NCBI RefSeq assembly: GCF_900177645.1
Contig: NZ_FXAO01000013.1
Span: forward strand, 1-64,000
Direction: 5' to 3'
Length of the DNA stretch: 64,000 nt
Origin: Arenibacter troitsensis
Lineage (GTDB): Bacteria; Bacteroidota; Bacteroidia; Flavobacteriales; Flavobacteriaceae
Below, piece by piece: positions 24,826 to 34,387 of the stretch. The translations under genes were made by a program, and so were the position numbers. Every line of letters starts with the position of its first letter. Position 1 is the first letter of the stretch. The notes below the pieces were generated by a model. The model saw nothing but the letters and a program-made list of their open reading frames with translations. It was not told the origin of the DNA and searched no databases.

Positions 24826-25216
24826 TTTTCTTTGCTTGTCCAAAGAAAACGAAACAAAAGAAAAGACCCTTCTTCACTAGGTGGCCCATAAAATCTTTGG
24901 ATTTTAAGGACCGATGCCATGGCCTAAATTATTTCCAGGGCTTCAATAATTCTTAACGGCCATGCCATCTCCACTACGGAATAAGAACTACCGAACCATA
25001 GACCTTGAGGACAATGTCCAAAGGTATTTAATAACGGAAAATGACTTATCCCCACATGAAGGTCGACGGAACAAAGGACCGGCCTATTTTCAATTTCGTC
25101 TTAAATCGAGTGGTTTTCACACTGGTCGTGGGAAGCCGTCCATAGAGCATTTCACCTTAGTGAAAGCGGCCTGGGCGGCGCGGCTGTGGAAATTGCGTAG
25201 ATTTAAAGAAATTTAA
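24826..25216. repeat. Repeat-like noncoding stretch behind the tRNA genes
   Basis: The 24633-25515 interval holds no firm gene. An inverted repeat TTTTCTTTG (24826-24834) / CAAAGAAAA (24841-24849) leads into an A-rich tract and AAAATC-TTTG-GATTTT (24889-24904). An 84-codon open frame at 24962-25216 (MPSPLRNKNY... ending AARLWKLRRFKEI) follows. Its low-complexity Arg/Lys/Trp end and higher GC than the flanks suggest a dispersed intergenic repeat, not a protein gene. I recall similar CTTTGCTTGTCCAAAG strings in other Flavobacteriaceae. From 25217 to 25515 I see only AT-rich sequence. Confidence 0.4.
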
Positions 25217-25515
25217 AATCAGCCTAGCGTTTTTTGGTTCGTTTTTTGGGCAATGCAAAAAATGAACAGAACACTAACTTGAGATAGTAAATTATAACTT
25301 TTTGTAATTCACACACAACTTTTGGGATTGATTCTTAGTAAGGATCAAAGACGATTTCTGGGTATTTGGATATTTATGTAAATAAATAAATCAACAAGGA
25401 AATTTAAATCCCTCATCAATTACAAAAATTGCCTTACATATCTAGAAAATAAGCCTTATTTTCATAATATGGCGTTTAGCAGTCTTAAAGTGCTACAAAT
25501 TATACACAAATAACT

Positions 25516-26979
25516 ATGGACAAAAGAGTTATTATCATCGGATCTGGTTTTGCATCCCTTTCTGCCTCCTGCTACTTGGCACAACAGGGATACGATGTGT
25601 CTATTTATGAAAAGAACAAAACCGTAGGAGGCCGAGCAAGACAATTTATCCGGGAAGGTTTTACTTTTGATATGGGACCAAGTTGGTATTGGATGCCAGA
25701 TATATTTGAACGCTTTTTTAATGATTTTGGAAAAAAAACATCGGACTACTATCAACTGGATAAGCTGGATCCCGCCTATAATATTTACTTTTCAGACGAT
25801 GTCGTTACCATAGGGGATAGTATGGACAAAATTTGCGAAGAATTTGAACGAATTGAAGAAGGGAGTGCAGTACCATTGCGGAAGTTCATTAAAAAAGCAC
25901 AGGACAATTATGAAATCGCCATACACAAGATAGTACTTCGCCCAGGCCTTTCCCCTTTGGAATTGGTAAGCAAGGATACTATGATACGCTTGGACCAGTT
26001 CTTTAAATCTATTAGTGACGAGGTCCGTAAACGCTTTAAAAATCCAAAACTAATTTCCACCCTAGAGTTTCCAGTGCTATTCCTAGGGGCCAAACCCAGC
26101 AAAACCCCATCCTTTTACAGTTTTATGAATTTTGCCGATTTTGGACTAGGCACTTGGCATCCCCAAGGCGGAATGTACCAGGTAATTAGAGCTATGGAGC
26201 ATTTGGCCTTGGAATTGGGAGTCAAAATTAATACCGATCATGCCGTAACAAAGATAGAAGTAGCCAAGGGCAGGGCCACCGGCATTATAGTTAACGGAAA
26301 CAGTATTAAAGCAGATGTAGTATTGAGCGGTGCCGATTACCACCATTCGGAAACGCTGTTGGACCCAGAGTTTCGTCAATACTCCGAAGCTTACTGGAAC
26401 AAAAAGACCTTTGCCCCGTCATCCTTATTGTTTTATGTGGGGTTTAACAAAAAGTTACAAAACGTATCCCATCATAACTTATTTTTCGATACCAGCTTTG
26501 AGCAACACGCCCAAGAAATATATGACGACCCCAAATGGCCGGAAGCACCCCTCTTCTATGCCAATTTTCCGTCCATTACGGATTCCACAATGGCTCCTGA
26601 AGGTTGCGAAACAGGCTTTTTCCTAATTCCCATTGCCCCAGATTTAGAGGACACCCAAGAACTCCGAAATAAGTATTTTGATATTATTTTAAACAGATTT
26701 CAAAAACTTACCGGTCAACAAGTAAAAAGCAGTATCCTTTTTAAGGAAGACTTTTGTGTAAATGATTTTATAGACCAATACAATTCCTATAAGGGAAATG
26801 CCTATGGTATGGCCAATACCCTTTTACAAACAGCCTTTCTTAGACCCAAATTACACAGCAAAAAAGTAGATAATCTATTTTTTACCGGCCAGCTCACCGT
26901 TCCCGGCCCAGGTGTACCACCGGCCCTGATTTCCGGAAAATTGGTTTCAGAACTTATTGTTAAACATCAAAAAACATAA
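25516..26979 (+). CDS. crtI: Phytoene desaturase (carotenoid)
   Basis: A 487-residue FAD enzyme that desaturates phytoene to lycopene. The N-terminal dinucleotide fold is VIIIGSGFASLSASCYLA with acidic YEKN, followed by VGGRARQF and the conserved FDMGPSWYWMPD. The C-terminal signature TGQLTVPGPGVPPALISG is that of CrtI. Length is normal. It starts a crtI-crtB-crtZ operon (gaps of 2 and 1 bases). I do not see a canonical TAnnTTTG promoter immediately upstream, and no MerR-type regulator is adjacent. Confidence 0.96.
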   Translation: MDKRVIIIGSGFASLSASCYLAQQGYDVSIYEKNKTVGGRARQFIREGFTFDMGPSWYWMPDIFERFFNDFGKKTSDYYQLDKLDPAYNIYFSDDVVTIGDSMDKICEEFERIEEGSAVPLRKFIKKAQDNYEIAIHKIVLRPGLSPLELVSKDTMIRLDQFFKSISDEVRKRFKNPKLISTLEFPVLFLGAKPSKTPSFYSFMNFADFGLGTWHPQGGMYQVIRAMEHLALELGVKINTDHAVTKIEVAKGRATGIIVNGNSIKADVVLSGADYHHSETLLDPEFRQYSEAYWNKKTFAPSSLLFYVGFNKKLQNVSHHNLFFDTSFEQHAQEIYDDPKWPEAPLFYANFPSITDSTMAPEGCETGFFLIPIAPDLEDTQELRNKYFDIILNRFQKLTGQQVKSSILFKEDFCVNDFIDQYNSYKGNAYGMANTLLQTAFLRPKLHSKKVDNLFFTGQLTVPGPGVPPALISGKLVSELIVKHQKT

Positions 26980-26981
26980 TT

Positions 26982-27821
26982 ATGAAATCTATTTTTGATG
27001 TCGTTTCCCAAGAATGCAGTAAGCTCGTTACCCATTATTACAGCACCTCCTTTTCCTTGGCCACCAAAATGTTGGCTCCTTGCATAAGAGGGGATATATA
27101 TAATATTTATGGCTTTGTCCGATTCGCCGATGAAATTGTGGACAGTTTTCACCATTATGATAAGTTGTTTTTATTGAATAAATTTGAGGAGGATTTGAAG
27201 GATGCACTGGAACACAAAATAAGTCTTAACCCCATTCTAAACTCCTTTCAACATACCTTCCACAACTATGACATTCCACTGCATTTGGTAACCTCATTCC
27301 TGAAGAGTATGCGGATGGACTTGAAAAAAGGGATTTGTCTTTCGGATAGCCAGTACAAGGAGTATATCTATGGCTCCGCCGATGTTGTTGGTCTTATGTG
27401 CCTAATGGTATTTGTAAAGGGAGACAAAATAGAGTACGAAAAACTCCAACTCTCTGCCATGGCCCTAGGATCTGCTTTTCAAAAGGTGAATTTTTTAAGG
27501 GATATGAAAACAGATTTTGAAGATTTGAACAGAACTTATTTCCCTAACACCAATCTTCAAAATCTTACAGAGGAAGAAAAAAACAAAATAGTGGATGAAA
27601 TAAAAGCCGATTTTAAATTGGGATACTCCGGTATAGTTCAATTGCCACGTGAAGCTAAATTCGGAGTATATACGGCATATAAGTATTATTATAAGTTGTT
27701 GAAAAAATTACAGGAGACCCCTTCAACCAAGATCATACGTACTAGAATAAGGGTTTCCAATCCGCAAAAAATTGGATTATTGGTCAATTCGTACATTAAC
27801 TATAAATTAAAACTCGTTTAG
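26982..27821 (+). CDS. crtB: Phytoene synthase
   Basis: A 279-residue prenyl-condensing enzyme that joins two geranylgeranyl diphosphates. The two Asp-rich Mg-binding motifs are present: RFADEIVDSF at about 46-55 and NFLRDMKTDFEDLNR at about 166-180. The N-terminal YSTSFSLATKM and YGSADVVGLMCL segments are typical of squalene/phytoene synthases. It begins two bases after crtI and ends one base before crtZ. Confidence 0.96.
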   Translation: MKSIFDVVSQECSKLVTHYYSTSFSLATKMLAPCIRGDIYNIYGFVRFADEIVDSFHHYDKLFLLNKFEEDLKDALEHKISLNPILNSFQHTFHNYDIPLHLVTSFLKSMRMDLKKGICLSDSQYKEYIYGSADVVGLMCLMVFVKGDKIEYEKLQLSAMALGSAFQKVNFLRDMKTDFEDLNRTYFPNTNLQNLTEEEKNKIVDEIKADFKLGYSGIVQLPREAKFGVYTAYKYYYKLLKKLQETPSTKIIRTRIRVSNPQKIGLLVNSYINYKLKLV

Positions 27822-27822
27822 G

Positions 27823-28281
27823 ATGAAAATGTTGATATGGATTTTAATTTTCTTGGCTACTTTTTCCTTTATGGAATTTATGGCATGGTTTACCCATAAA
27901 TATATCATGCATGGTTTCTTATGGTCCCTGCACAGGGATCACCACAAAAAGGACCACGATTTATGGTTTGAAAGGAACGATGCATTTTTTTTGTTCTATG
28001 CAGCCGTTAGCATGACTTTCTTTTGGTTGGGTTCACAAACCGACTTTTGGTATGGTTGGCCCTTAGGCTTCGGTATTTTGGCGTATGGCGTCGCTTACTT
28101 CCTAGTCCATGATATTTTTATACACCAAAGATTCAAATTGTTCAGAAACGCAAATAATTGGTATGCCAAAGGGGTAAGAAGAGCACACAAAATGCATCAT
28201 AAACATTTAGGGAAAGAGGATGGCGAATGCTATGGAATGTTAATGGTCCCTTTTAAATATTTCCAAAAAAAAGAAAAATAA
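27823..28281 (+). CDS. crtZ: Beta-carotene hydroxylase
   Basis: A 152-residue membrane di-iron hydroxylase that adds 3-hydroxyl groups to beta-ionone rings, giving zeaxanthin. All histidine clusters are visible: HKYIMHG, HRDHHKKDH, HDIFIHQR and HKMHHKHLG, set among four hydrophobic segments. It is the last gene of the operon. Its substrate needs a lycopene cyclase (crtY or crtYcd), which is not in this window, so the cyclase must be elsewhere. Confidence 0.95.
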   Translation: MKMLIWILIFLATFSFMEFMAWFTHKYIMHGFLWSLHRDHHKKDHDLWFERNDAFFLFYAAVSMTFFWLGSQTDFWYGWPLGFGILAYGVAYFLVHDIFIHQRFKLFRNANNWYAKGVRRAHKMHHKHLGKEDGECYGMLMVPFKYFQKKEK

Positions 28282-28299
28282 AATTGGAGTTTCCTCCGC

Positions 28300-28860
28300 T
28301 TACTGGCTCAACAAGTCATCTATAAGGGCTCTCGTTTTATTACTGTTCCAATCGGCAGCACCAGTTTCTGCCACTACAATTTCACCTTTACTATTTATGA
28401 TGTAGGTGGTTGGAAGGAGTTTGGATTTAAGTGTTTCGGGTGTTTCGGAATTTGGATAGTAAACGGGGAGATTCAAATTCTTTCTTTTTAAAAAGTTCTC
28501 CACTTTTTGACGGTCGTCTGAAGTCACGAACATAAAGGTAACCTTATCCCCATAATCATCGTAAAGTTTTTGCATACTAGGCATTTCGGCTACACAGGGC
28601 GGGCACCAAGTAGCCCAAAAATTCACAAGGATTACCCTTCCTCTTTGAGCTTCAAAATCGAATGGCCTATTTTGCAAATCGGTCAATTTCCATTGATAGG
28701 AATCCAAAGAAACCTGCATCCCCTCCTTCACCATGGCAGCACTAGTGGACAACAATTTACTGGCAAAAACCTTTATTTTAAAACCTACGGGAGTTAAAAC
28801 CAACAGAATAACGGCAAGAACAAAAACTCCGTTAACAATCCATTTCTTGTTGGGTACCAT
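28300..28860 (-). CDS. TlpA-family thioredoxin with intact CPPC
   Basis: A 186-residue membrane-anchored thioredoxin facing the periplasm (one hydrophobic segment, about 8-25). The thioredoxin domain (about 52-186) keeps the active site C86-P-P-C89 in FWATWCPPC and the cis-Pro loop LLPTTYII. TlpA/ResA proteins reduce disulfides, for example in cytochrome maturation. It follows a cysteine-less paralogue (28868-29428) with a 7-bp gap; the two align residue for residue through the active site. Confidence 0.93.
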   Translation of the reverse strand: MVPNKKWIVNGVFVLAVILLVLTPVGFKIKVFASKLLSTSAAMVKEGMQVSLDSYQWKLTDLQNRPFDFEAQRGRVILVNFWATWCPPCVAEMPSMQKLYDDYGDKVTFMFVTSDDRQKVENFLKRKNLNLPVYYPNSETPETLKSKLLPTTYIINSKGEIVVAETGAADWNSNKTRALIDDLLSQ

Positions 28861-28867
28861 ACATTAC

Positions 28868-29428
28868 CTATTTAGCAATAAGATCGTCCAAAATGGCCTT
28901 CACCTTATCATTGTCCCAATCCGCTACCCCTTCCTTGCTAATCACTATCCTTCCCTCTTTATCCAACAAATAGGATCGTGGTGGCTTGGAACCATCCACA
29001 GGCATCGGATCGCCCACTATGGAATAGGTTACCGGAAAGGTAAAGCCATGTTCCTCCATAAATTTCTCTACCGGTTCCCTTTCCTCATTGGTAATGATAT
29101 AGAAATCTATCTTACCCTTATAATCGTCATATAATTTTTGAATACTTTCCACTTCGGCCTCACTTGGAATATTCCAAGACCTCCAAAAATTAATAAATAC
29201 CACACGACCTTTTGACTTTTTAAAATTGAAAAAATTCCAATTGGCATCCTTTAGCTTCCAATTGTAATCCTTAATCTGCCCCCTATTGATTTCTTTGGTA
29301 ACTTCTGGAGAAAAGGAGAACCATTTATTTAACAAAACCTTGCTATAATCGCCCAAAGGCGTCACAAAAAAAGATAGAATTAAAGCCATTATGGCAATGT
29401 TCAAAACAGTTTTCCTACGAATTTTCAT
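28868..29428 (-). CDS. TlpA-family paralogue lacking both catalytic cysteines
   Basis: Also 186 residues, with the same hydrophobic anchor and thioredoxin fold as the next gene. Its active-site segment reads FWRSWNIPSEAE: N86 and S89 replace the two cysteines of CPPC. The cis-Pro loop (KPPRSYLL) and the C-terminal ADWDNDKVKAILDDL are kept, so the fold should be intact but cannot do thiol exchange at this site. There is no frameshift or stop, which argues for a maintained gene. A TAGTTTTG element (29453-29446) may be its promoter. It could serve as a partner or chaperone for the active paralogue. Confidence 0.9.
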   Translation of the reverse strand: MKIRRKTVLNIAIMALILSFFVTPLGDYSKVLLNKWFSFSPEVTKEINRGQIKDYNWKLKDANWNFFNFKKSKGRVVFINFWRSWNIPSEAEVESIQKLYDDYKGKIDFYIITNEEREPVEKFMEEHGFTFPVTYSIVGDPMPVDGSKPPRSYLLDKEGRIVISKEGVADWDNDKVKAILDDLIAK

Positions 29429-29453
29429 TTAATTTATCCTTTTGTCAAAACTA

Positions 29454-29483
29454 AAAAACTCCCGATGAATATCAGGAGTTTTT
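29454..29483. terminator. Terminator between aconitase and the TlpA pair
   Basis: AAAAACTCC and GGAGTTTTT arms with a 12-base loop, usable in both directions; it ends leftward aconitase transcription. Confidence 0.8.
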
Positions 29484-29505
29484 ATAAAGTATTTACAGCA
29501 CAAAA

Positions 29506-31773
29506 TTATGCCGCGTTTTCCCTTTTTATAACGTTAAGGGCAGAACCTTCGTTAAACCATTCAATCTGGGATTGGTTATAGGTATGGTTCAATTTAATGG
29601 TGTCCTTGGTACCATCTTTATGTACCAATTCCAAGGTAATTTGCTTGTCTGGAGCAAAATCCTTTATATCGATAAAGTTGAAGGTATCATCCTCTTGAAT
29701 TAAGTCATAATCACTTTCATTGGCAAAGGTGAGCCCCAACATACCTTGCTTCTTAAGGTTGGTTTCATGGATACGTGCAAAAGATTTAACGATAACCACG
29801 GCAACACCCAAATGTCTTGGCTGCATGGCGGCATGTTCACGTGAAGAACCTTCTCCATAGTTATGATCTCCCACAACTACCGTTTTTATTCCGGCCGCCT
29901 TATAAGCCCTTTGTGCGTCAGGAACACCTCCATATTCACCAGTAAGCTGATTCTTTACAAAATTTGTCTTTTTATTGAAGGCATTTACCGCTCCAATCAA
30001 AGTATTGTTGGCAATATTGTCCAAATGACCTCTAAAGCGCAACCAAGGACCAGCCATGGAAATGTGGTCTGTAGTACATTTTCCAAAAGCTTTGATCAAT
30101 AATTTAGCTCCTTGAAGACTTTCTGGTTTTATAGGAATAAATGGATCTAATAATTGCAAACGCTCAGATTTGGGATCTACCTTTACCTGAACGCCAGAGC
30201 CATCTTCCATAGGTGCCAAATAACCTGCATCCTCTACTTCAAACCCTTTTGGAGGCAACTCAATTCCCAAAGGCTCGTCCAATTTAACTTCTTCCCCGTC
30301 CTCATTGATCAACGTATCGTTCATGGGATCAAAATCCAATCTACCTGAAATTGCAATAGCCGCCACCATTTCCGGGGATCCAACAAAGGCATGGGTATTT
30401 GGATTTCCATCCGCCCTTTTGGAAAAGTTACGGTTAAAGGAATGCACTATGGTATTCTTCTCATCACCTTTTAGATCACTACGATCCCATTGTCCTATAC
30501 ACGGACCACAGGCATTGGTAAATACCGTAGCTCCCAAATTTTCGAATATCTGCAACAAACCATCACGCTCCGCTGTATATCTAATTTGCTCAGATCCTGG
30601 GTTGATACCAAAATCGGATTTTGGCTTTATCTTTTTATCAACCGCCTGCTTCGCAATAGAGGCAGCCCTGGTCAAATCTTCATAAGAAGAATTGGTACAA
30701 GAACCTATTAGACCCCAATCCACTTTTAAAGGCCATCCATTAGCTTTCGCCTTTTCTCCCAACTGTCCTACCGGAGTAGCTAAATCCGGGGTGAACGGAC
30801 CATTAAGATGTGGCTTAAGTGTGTCCAAATCTATTTCTATAATTTCATCAAAATATTTTTCTGGATTGGCATATACCTCAGGATCTGCCGTTAAGTAATC
30901 CTTAACCGCATTTGCTGCATCGGCAACATCATTTCTATCGGTAGCCCTTAAATATCTTTCCATAGAGGCATCATAGCCAAAGGTAGAAGTGGTAGCCCCA
31001 ACTTCGGCACCCATGTTACATATGGTCCCCTTACCGGTACAGGAAAGGTTTTTAGCACCTTCACCAAAATATTCTATGATGGCTCCAGTACCACCTTTTA
31101 CGGTCAATATACCAGCCACCTTTAATATAACATCCTTGGCAGATGTCCAGCCTGAGATATTACCCGTTAATTTTACTCCTATCAATTTTGGAAACTTAAG
31201 TTCCCAAGCCATTCCGGCCATTACATCCACAGCATCCGCACCACCAACACCTATGGCAACCATTCCCAGTCCACCTGCATTAACCGTATGGGAATCGGTC
31301 CCTATCATCATTCCTCCAGGAAAGGCATAGTTTTCTAGAACAACTTGGTGAATGATACCTGCACCCGGCTTCCAAAAACCAATTCCGTACTTATTGGAAA
31401 CGGATTCCAAAAAATTAAAGACTTCGGCACTGGAAGTATTGGCCACTTTCAAATCTGCCACGGCTCCACTTTTTGCCTGTATAAGGTGATCACAATGAAC
31501 GGTAGTTGGTACCGCTACTTTTGGTTTTCCAGCCTGCATAAATTGCAACAATGCCATTTGCGCAGTAGCATCTTGACAAGCGATTCGATCCGGTGCAAAA
31601 TCAACATAGTCCTTACCTCTTTTAAACGCCTTGGTGGGCGTACCGTCCCATAAGTGGGAATACAAAATTTTCTCTGAAAGGGTCAAAGGTTTTCCAACAA
31701 TTTCACGTGCCTTATCAACACGCTCGGACATGTCGGCATACACCTTTTTAATCATATCAATATCGAATGCCAT
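29506..31773 (-). CDS. Aconitate hydratase
   Basis: A 755-residue [4Fe-4S] enzyme that converts citrate to isocitrate in the TCA cycle. Cluster ligands lie in [11 protein letters not shown] and [11 protein letters not shown], with the substrate loop [13 protein letters not shown] and the swivelling domain ending in [20 protein letters not shown]. Length and domain order (1-2-3-linker-4) match the mitochondrial-type aconitase, shorter than the IRP-like AcnA (about 890) and different from AcnB. It stands alone; TAATTTTG (31812-31805) is a possible -7 element. Confidence 0.96.
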   Translation of the reverse strand: MAFDIDMIKKVYADMSERVDKAREIVGKPLTLSEKILYSHLWDGTPTKAFKRGKDYVDFAPDRIACQDATAQMALLQFMQAGKPKVAVPTTVHCDHLIQAKSGAVADLKVANTSSAEVFNFLESVSNKYGIGFWKPGAGIIHQVVLENYAFPGGMMIGTDSHTVNAGGLGMVAIGVGGADAVDVMAGMAWELKFPKLIGVKLTGNISGWTSAKDVILKVAGILTVKGGTGAIIEYFGEGAKNLSCTGKGTICNMGAEVGATTSTFGYDASMERYLRATDRNDVADAANAVKDYLTADPEVYANPEKYFDEIIEIDLDTLKPHLNGPFTPDLATPVGQLGEKAKANGWPLKVDWGLIGSCTNSSYEDLTRAASIAKQAVDKKIKPKSDFGINPGSEQIRYTAERDGLLQIFENLGATVFTNACGPCIGQWDRSDLKGDEKNTIVHSFNRNFSKRADGNPNTHAFVGSPEMVAAIAISGRLDFDPMNDTLINEDGEEVKLDEPLGIELPPKGFEVEDAGYLAPMEDGSGVQVKVDPKSERLQLLDPFIPIKPESLQGAKLLIKAFGKCTTDHISMAGPWLRFRGHLDNIANNTLIGAVNAFNKKTNFVKNQLTGEYGGVPDAQRAYKAAGIKTVVVGDHNYGEGSSREHAAMQPRHLGVAVVIVKSFARIHETNLKKQGMLGLTFANESDYDLIQEDDTFNFIDIKDFAPDKQITLELVHKDGTKDTIKLNHTYNQSQIEWFNEGSALNVIKRENAA

Positions 31774-31974
31774 TATCTATAAAATTTTAGTTTAAGTTAT
31801 TCTTCAAAATTAAGAAAATACCTTACGTTTATAAAACTTTTAAACTAAGAATACTTCAAGAATACACCAATTTTATGTAATTATAAAAAAGATTGCCATT
31901 ATAGGAATGTAAATGCAATAAATTTCCTTTTTTTTCAGCCTATAAAAGTCATGAAGATGCGGCTTATTTTTTCC

Positions 31975-32931
31975 CTACGATAAGAGCTTTCGAATAATAT
32001 CCTCTTCGGAAATTCCTTCAGCTTCCGCCTTATAATTTTTAATTATCCGATGTCTTAGGATTCCTACGGACACTGCTTTGACATCTTCAATATCCGGAGA
32101 AAATTTACCATTTACGGCAGCATGGGCCTTGGCTCCCAATATTAAATTCTGGGAAGCCCTGGGTCCCGCTCCCCAATCAATGAACTGTTTTACAAATTCC
32201 GAAGCATTGTCTTGATTTGGCCTTGTACTATTTACCAATTTAACCGCATATTCCACCACATTGTCGGGAACCGGAATTCTACGAACCAAATGCTGAATGT
32301 CCATTATTTCACCAGGTGTAAACAAAGGAGTAATTTCATGCTTATAATCGGAAGTTGTTTCCTTTACAACTTTTATTTCCTCCGCAATAGATGGATATTT
32401 CAATTCTATGGCAAACATAAAACGATCCAACTGTGCTTCTGGCAATGGATAGGTACCTTCCTGTTCAATTGGGTTCTGGGTAGCTAAAACATAATAGGGA
32501 AGATCCAATTTATATTGATTGCCAGCTATGGTCACCGCTCTTTCCTGCATAGCCTCCAATAAGGCCGCTTGGGTTTTGGGAGGGGTACGGTTTATTTCGT
32601 CGGCCAGAACAATATTGGAAAAAATTGGCCCTTTTATGAATTTGAAATTTCTATTCTGATCCAGCACCTCACTCCCTAGAATATCACTAGGCATAAGATC
32701 GGGGGTAAATTGAATCCTTTTAAAACCCAATCCCAATGCAGAGGCAATTGTATTTACCATGAGGGTCTTGGCCAATCCGGGAACTCCAATAAGTAGAGAA
32801 TGCCCCCCAGTATAGACCGAAAGCAATATTTGGTCTACTACTTCCTCCTGCCCAACTATGATTTTGGCAATTTCTTGTTTAAGAACCTTATTTTTTTCTA
32901 CTAGAGCCTTAATTGCAGCTACGTCCGACAT
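31975..32931 (-). CDS. MoxR-family AAA+ ATPase
   Basis: A 318-residue AAA+ protein. Walker A is GVPGLAKTLM (about 42-51), Walker B VLADEINRTPPKTQAALLEAMQE (about 108-130), sensor-1 ATQNPIEQEGTYPLPEAQLDRF in pieces, and a C-terminal lid. MoxR ATPases act as chaperones for metalloenzymes or envelope proteins, usually with a VWA protein; none follows here, since the strand is gene-free to 31774. It is 4 bases after surA, so it belongs to the lipoprotein-surA-moxR operon. Confidence 0.93.
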   Translation of the reverse strand: MSDVAAIKALVEKNKVLKQEIAKIIVGQEEVVDQILLSVYTGGHSLLIGVPGLAKTLMVNTIASALGLGFKRIQFTPDLMPSDILGSEVLDQNRNFKFIKGPIFSNIVLADEINRTPPKTQAALLEAMQERAVTIAGNQYKLDLPYYVLATQNPIEQEGTYPLPEAQLDRFMFAIELKYPSIAEEIKVVKETTSDYKHEITPLFTPGEIMDIQHLVRRIPVPDNVVEYAVKLVNSTRPNQDNASEFVKQFIDWGAGPRASQNLILGAKAHAAVNGKFSPDIEDVKAVSVGILRHRIIKNYKAEAEGISEEDIIRKLLS

Positions 32932-32935
32932 GCAT

Positions 32936-34387
32936 TTATTCCTTTACCCAATTATTTGCAAAATCACATTCTTTATTCCCGGAATTAACACTCACATAGG
33001 TATCTTCAATATGCTCATCCATCCATTTTTTAATGGCGTTATACTGCTTTTCCCTAAGCGCCAATTCCTGAATCTTTATATAATCCTTAGCAAAATCTGC
33101 AACGTGTTCATCATAACGATTGGTGATCTTCATAATCTTGTACTTGGGAGCACCTCCCCGTGGATCATTTTCCAGTATTGGCCTGGAAATTTCATTGTCC
33201 TTAATATCCCTAACTTGATTGTAGAGGGATGGCTCCATTTTGGTAAGCTCAAATCTGGAACTGTAATCCTGCGGATTTCTTAACAAACCTCCATCAAACT
33301 TGGTTTCCTTTTCGTCCGAAAAGTTTAAAGCTGCGGCAGCAAATGTAAATTTACCATCCAAAACCCCCTGCCTTATACTATCCAATTCCTTCTTTGCGTT
33401 GTCCAACTCTTTTTGGGATATTTCCGGGGTGATAAGAATATGCCTTAGATCCAGCTCTCTGCCCCTAATTTTTTCCACATATATAATATGATAACCAAAT
33501 TCGGTTTCGAATGGGTCAGAAATCTCACCTTCCCTCAAACTAAAAGCCACATCCTTAAATTCCTTTACAAACTGGGTCTCACGCGTCATACTGTAAAATC
33601 CACCCTTGGATTTGGATCCAGGATCTTGGGAATACAAGATGGCCTTTACGCTAAAACTAGCATCATTTTCCTCAATGTCGGCTTTGATCTCGTTCAGTTT
33701 ATCTATAACCTTTTGTTTTTCTTCCTCTGAAGCCTTAGGTTGTTTTACGATTTGGGCAATCTCCAACTCGGCACCAAAAACAGGTCTTTCATCAACTGGA
33801 ATCTTATTAAAGAACTGCCTAACCTCCTCTGGGGTAATCTCTATTTCCGAAACAATCTTGTTCTGCATTTTTTCGGAAAGCATTCTTAGCTTGTTAATCT
33901 TGTACAGTTCTTCACGAAAACTGGCCTCATCATCCTTTTTGTAATAATTTAAGACCTTATCCATAGAGCCGATCTGGGATACCAATTGCTGCAATTGTCG
34001 ATCCCCTTGGGCATTTACCTCATCATCCGAAACCAAAATACTGTCCTGAACCGCTTGGTGCGCATATAGACGATCTTCCATTAATTTGCCCAAAAGACTA
34101 CATCTGGTAACATCGGCAGTGGAAGCCCCTTGACTTTTGAGGTCTATCAAAGTTTTTTCTATATCCGACTCCAAGATTACATAGTCGCCCACCACTGCGG
34201 CTATTCCATCCAATTTTATCCTTTTAAAATTGTTTACCGAATCGTTCTTGGAAATCATGGATTCCTCAACAATTACCTCCTGCGGTTCTACCTGGGTGTC
34301 AGGAAGAGTTTCCGATTCCTGAGCGCTCATTATCCCTGTCAAAAATAAAATAGAAAGGGTTAAACCTGATTTAATTACCTTGTTCAT
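32936..34387 (-). CDS. SurA-like periplasmic peptidyl-prolyl isomerase
   Basis: A 483-residue secreted chaperone; the start at 34387 gives a signal peptide ending TGIMSAQ. An N-terminal SurA-type region (LDGIAAVVGDYVILESDIEKT in pieces) is followed by two parvulin domains: the first around AQIVKQPKASEEEKQKV to FGYHIIYVEK, the second at LRHILITPEISQKELDNA onward. This order matches SurA, which escorts outer-membrane barrels. The start overlaps the 3' end of the upstream lipoprotein gene by 17 bases, implying coupled translation. Confidence 0.93.
   Translation of the reverse strand: MNKVIKSGLTLSILFLTGIMSAQESETLPDTQVEPQEVIVEESMISKNDSVNNFKRIKLDGIAAVVGDYVILESDIEKTLIDLKSQGASTADVTRCSLLGKLMEDRLYAHQAVQDSILVSDDEVNAQGDRQLQQLVSQIGSMDKVLNYYKKDDEASFREELYKINKLRMLSEKMQNKIVSEIEITPEEVRQFFNKIPVDERPVFGAELEIAQIVKQPKASEEEKQKVIDKLNEIKADIEENDASFSVKAILYSQDPGSKSKGGFYSMTRETQFVKEFKDVAFSLREGEISDPFETEFGYHIIYVEKIRGRELDLRHILITPEISQKELDNAKKELDSIRQGVLDGKFTFAAAALNFSDEKETKFDGGLLRNPQDYSSRFELTKMEPSLYNQVRDIKDNEISRPILENDPRGGAPKYKIMKITNRYDEHVADFAKDYIKIQELALREKQYNAIKKWMDEHIEDTYVSVNSGNKECDFANNWVKE

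Noticed and set aside
24962..25216. 84-codon open frame as a protein gene
   Set aside because: Low-complexity, no family resemblance, no promoter, and it sits in a repeat-like stretch; listed only as part of the repeat.
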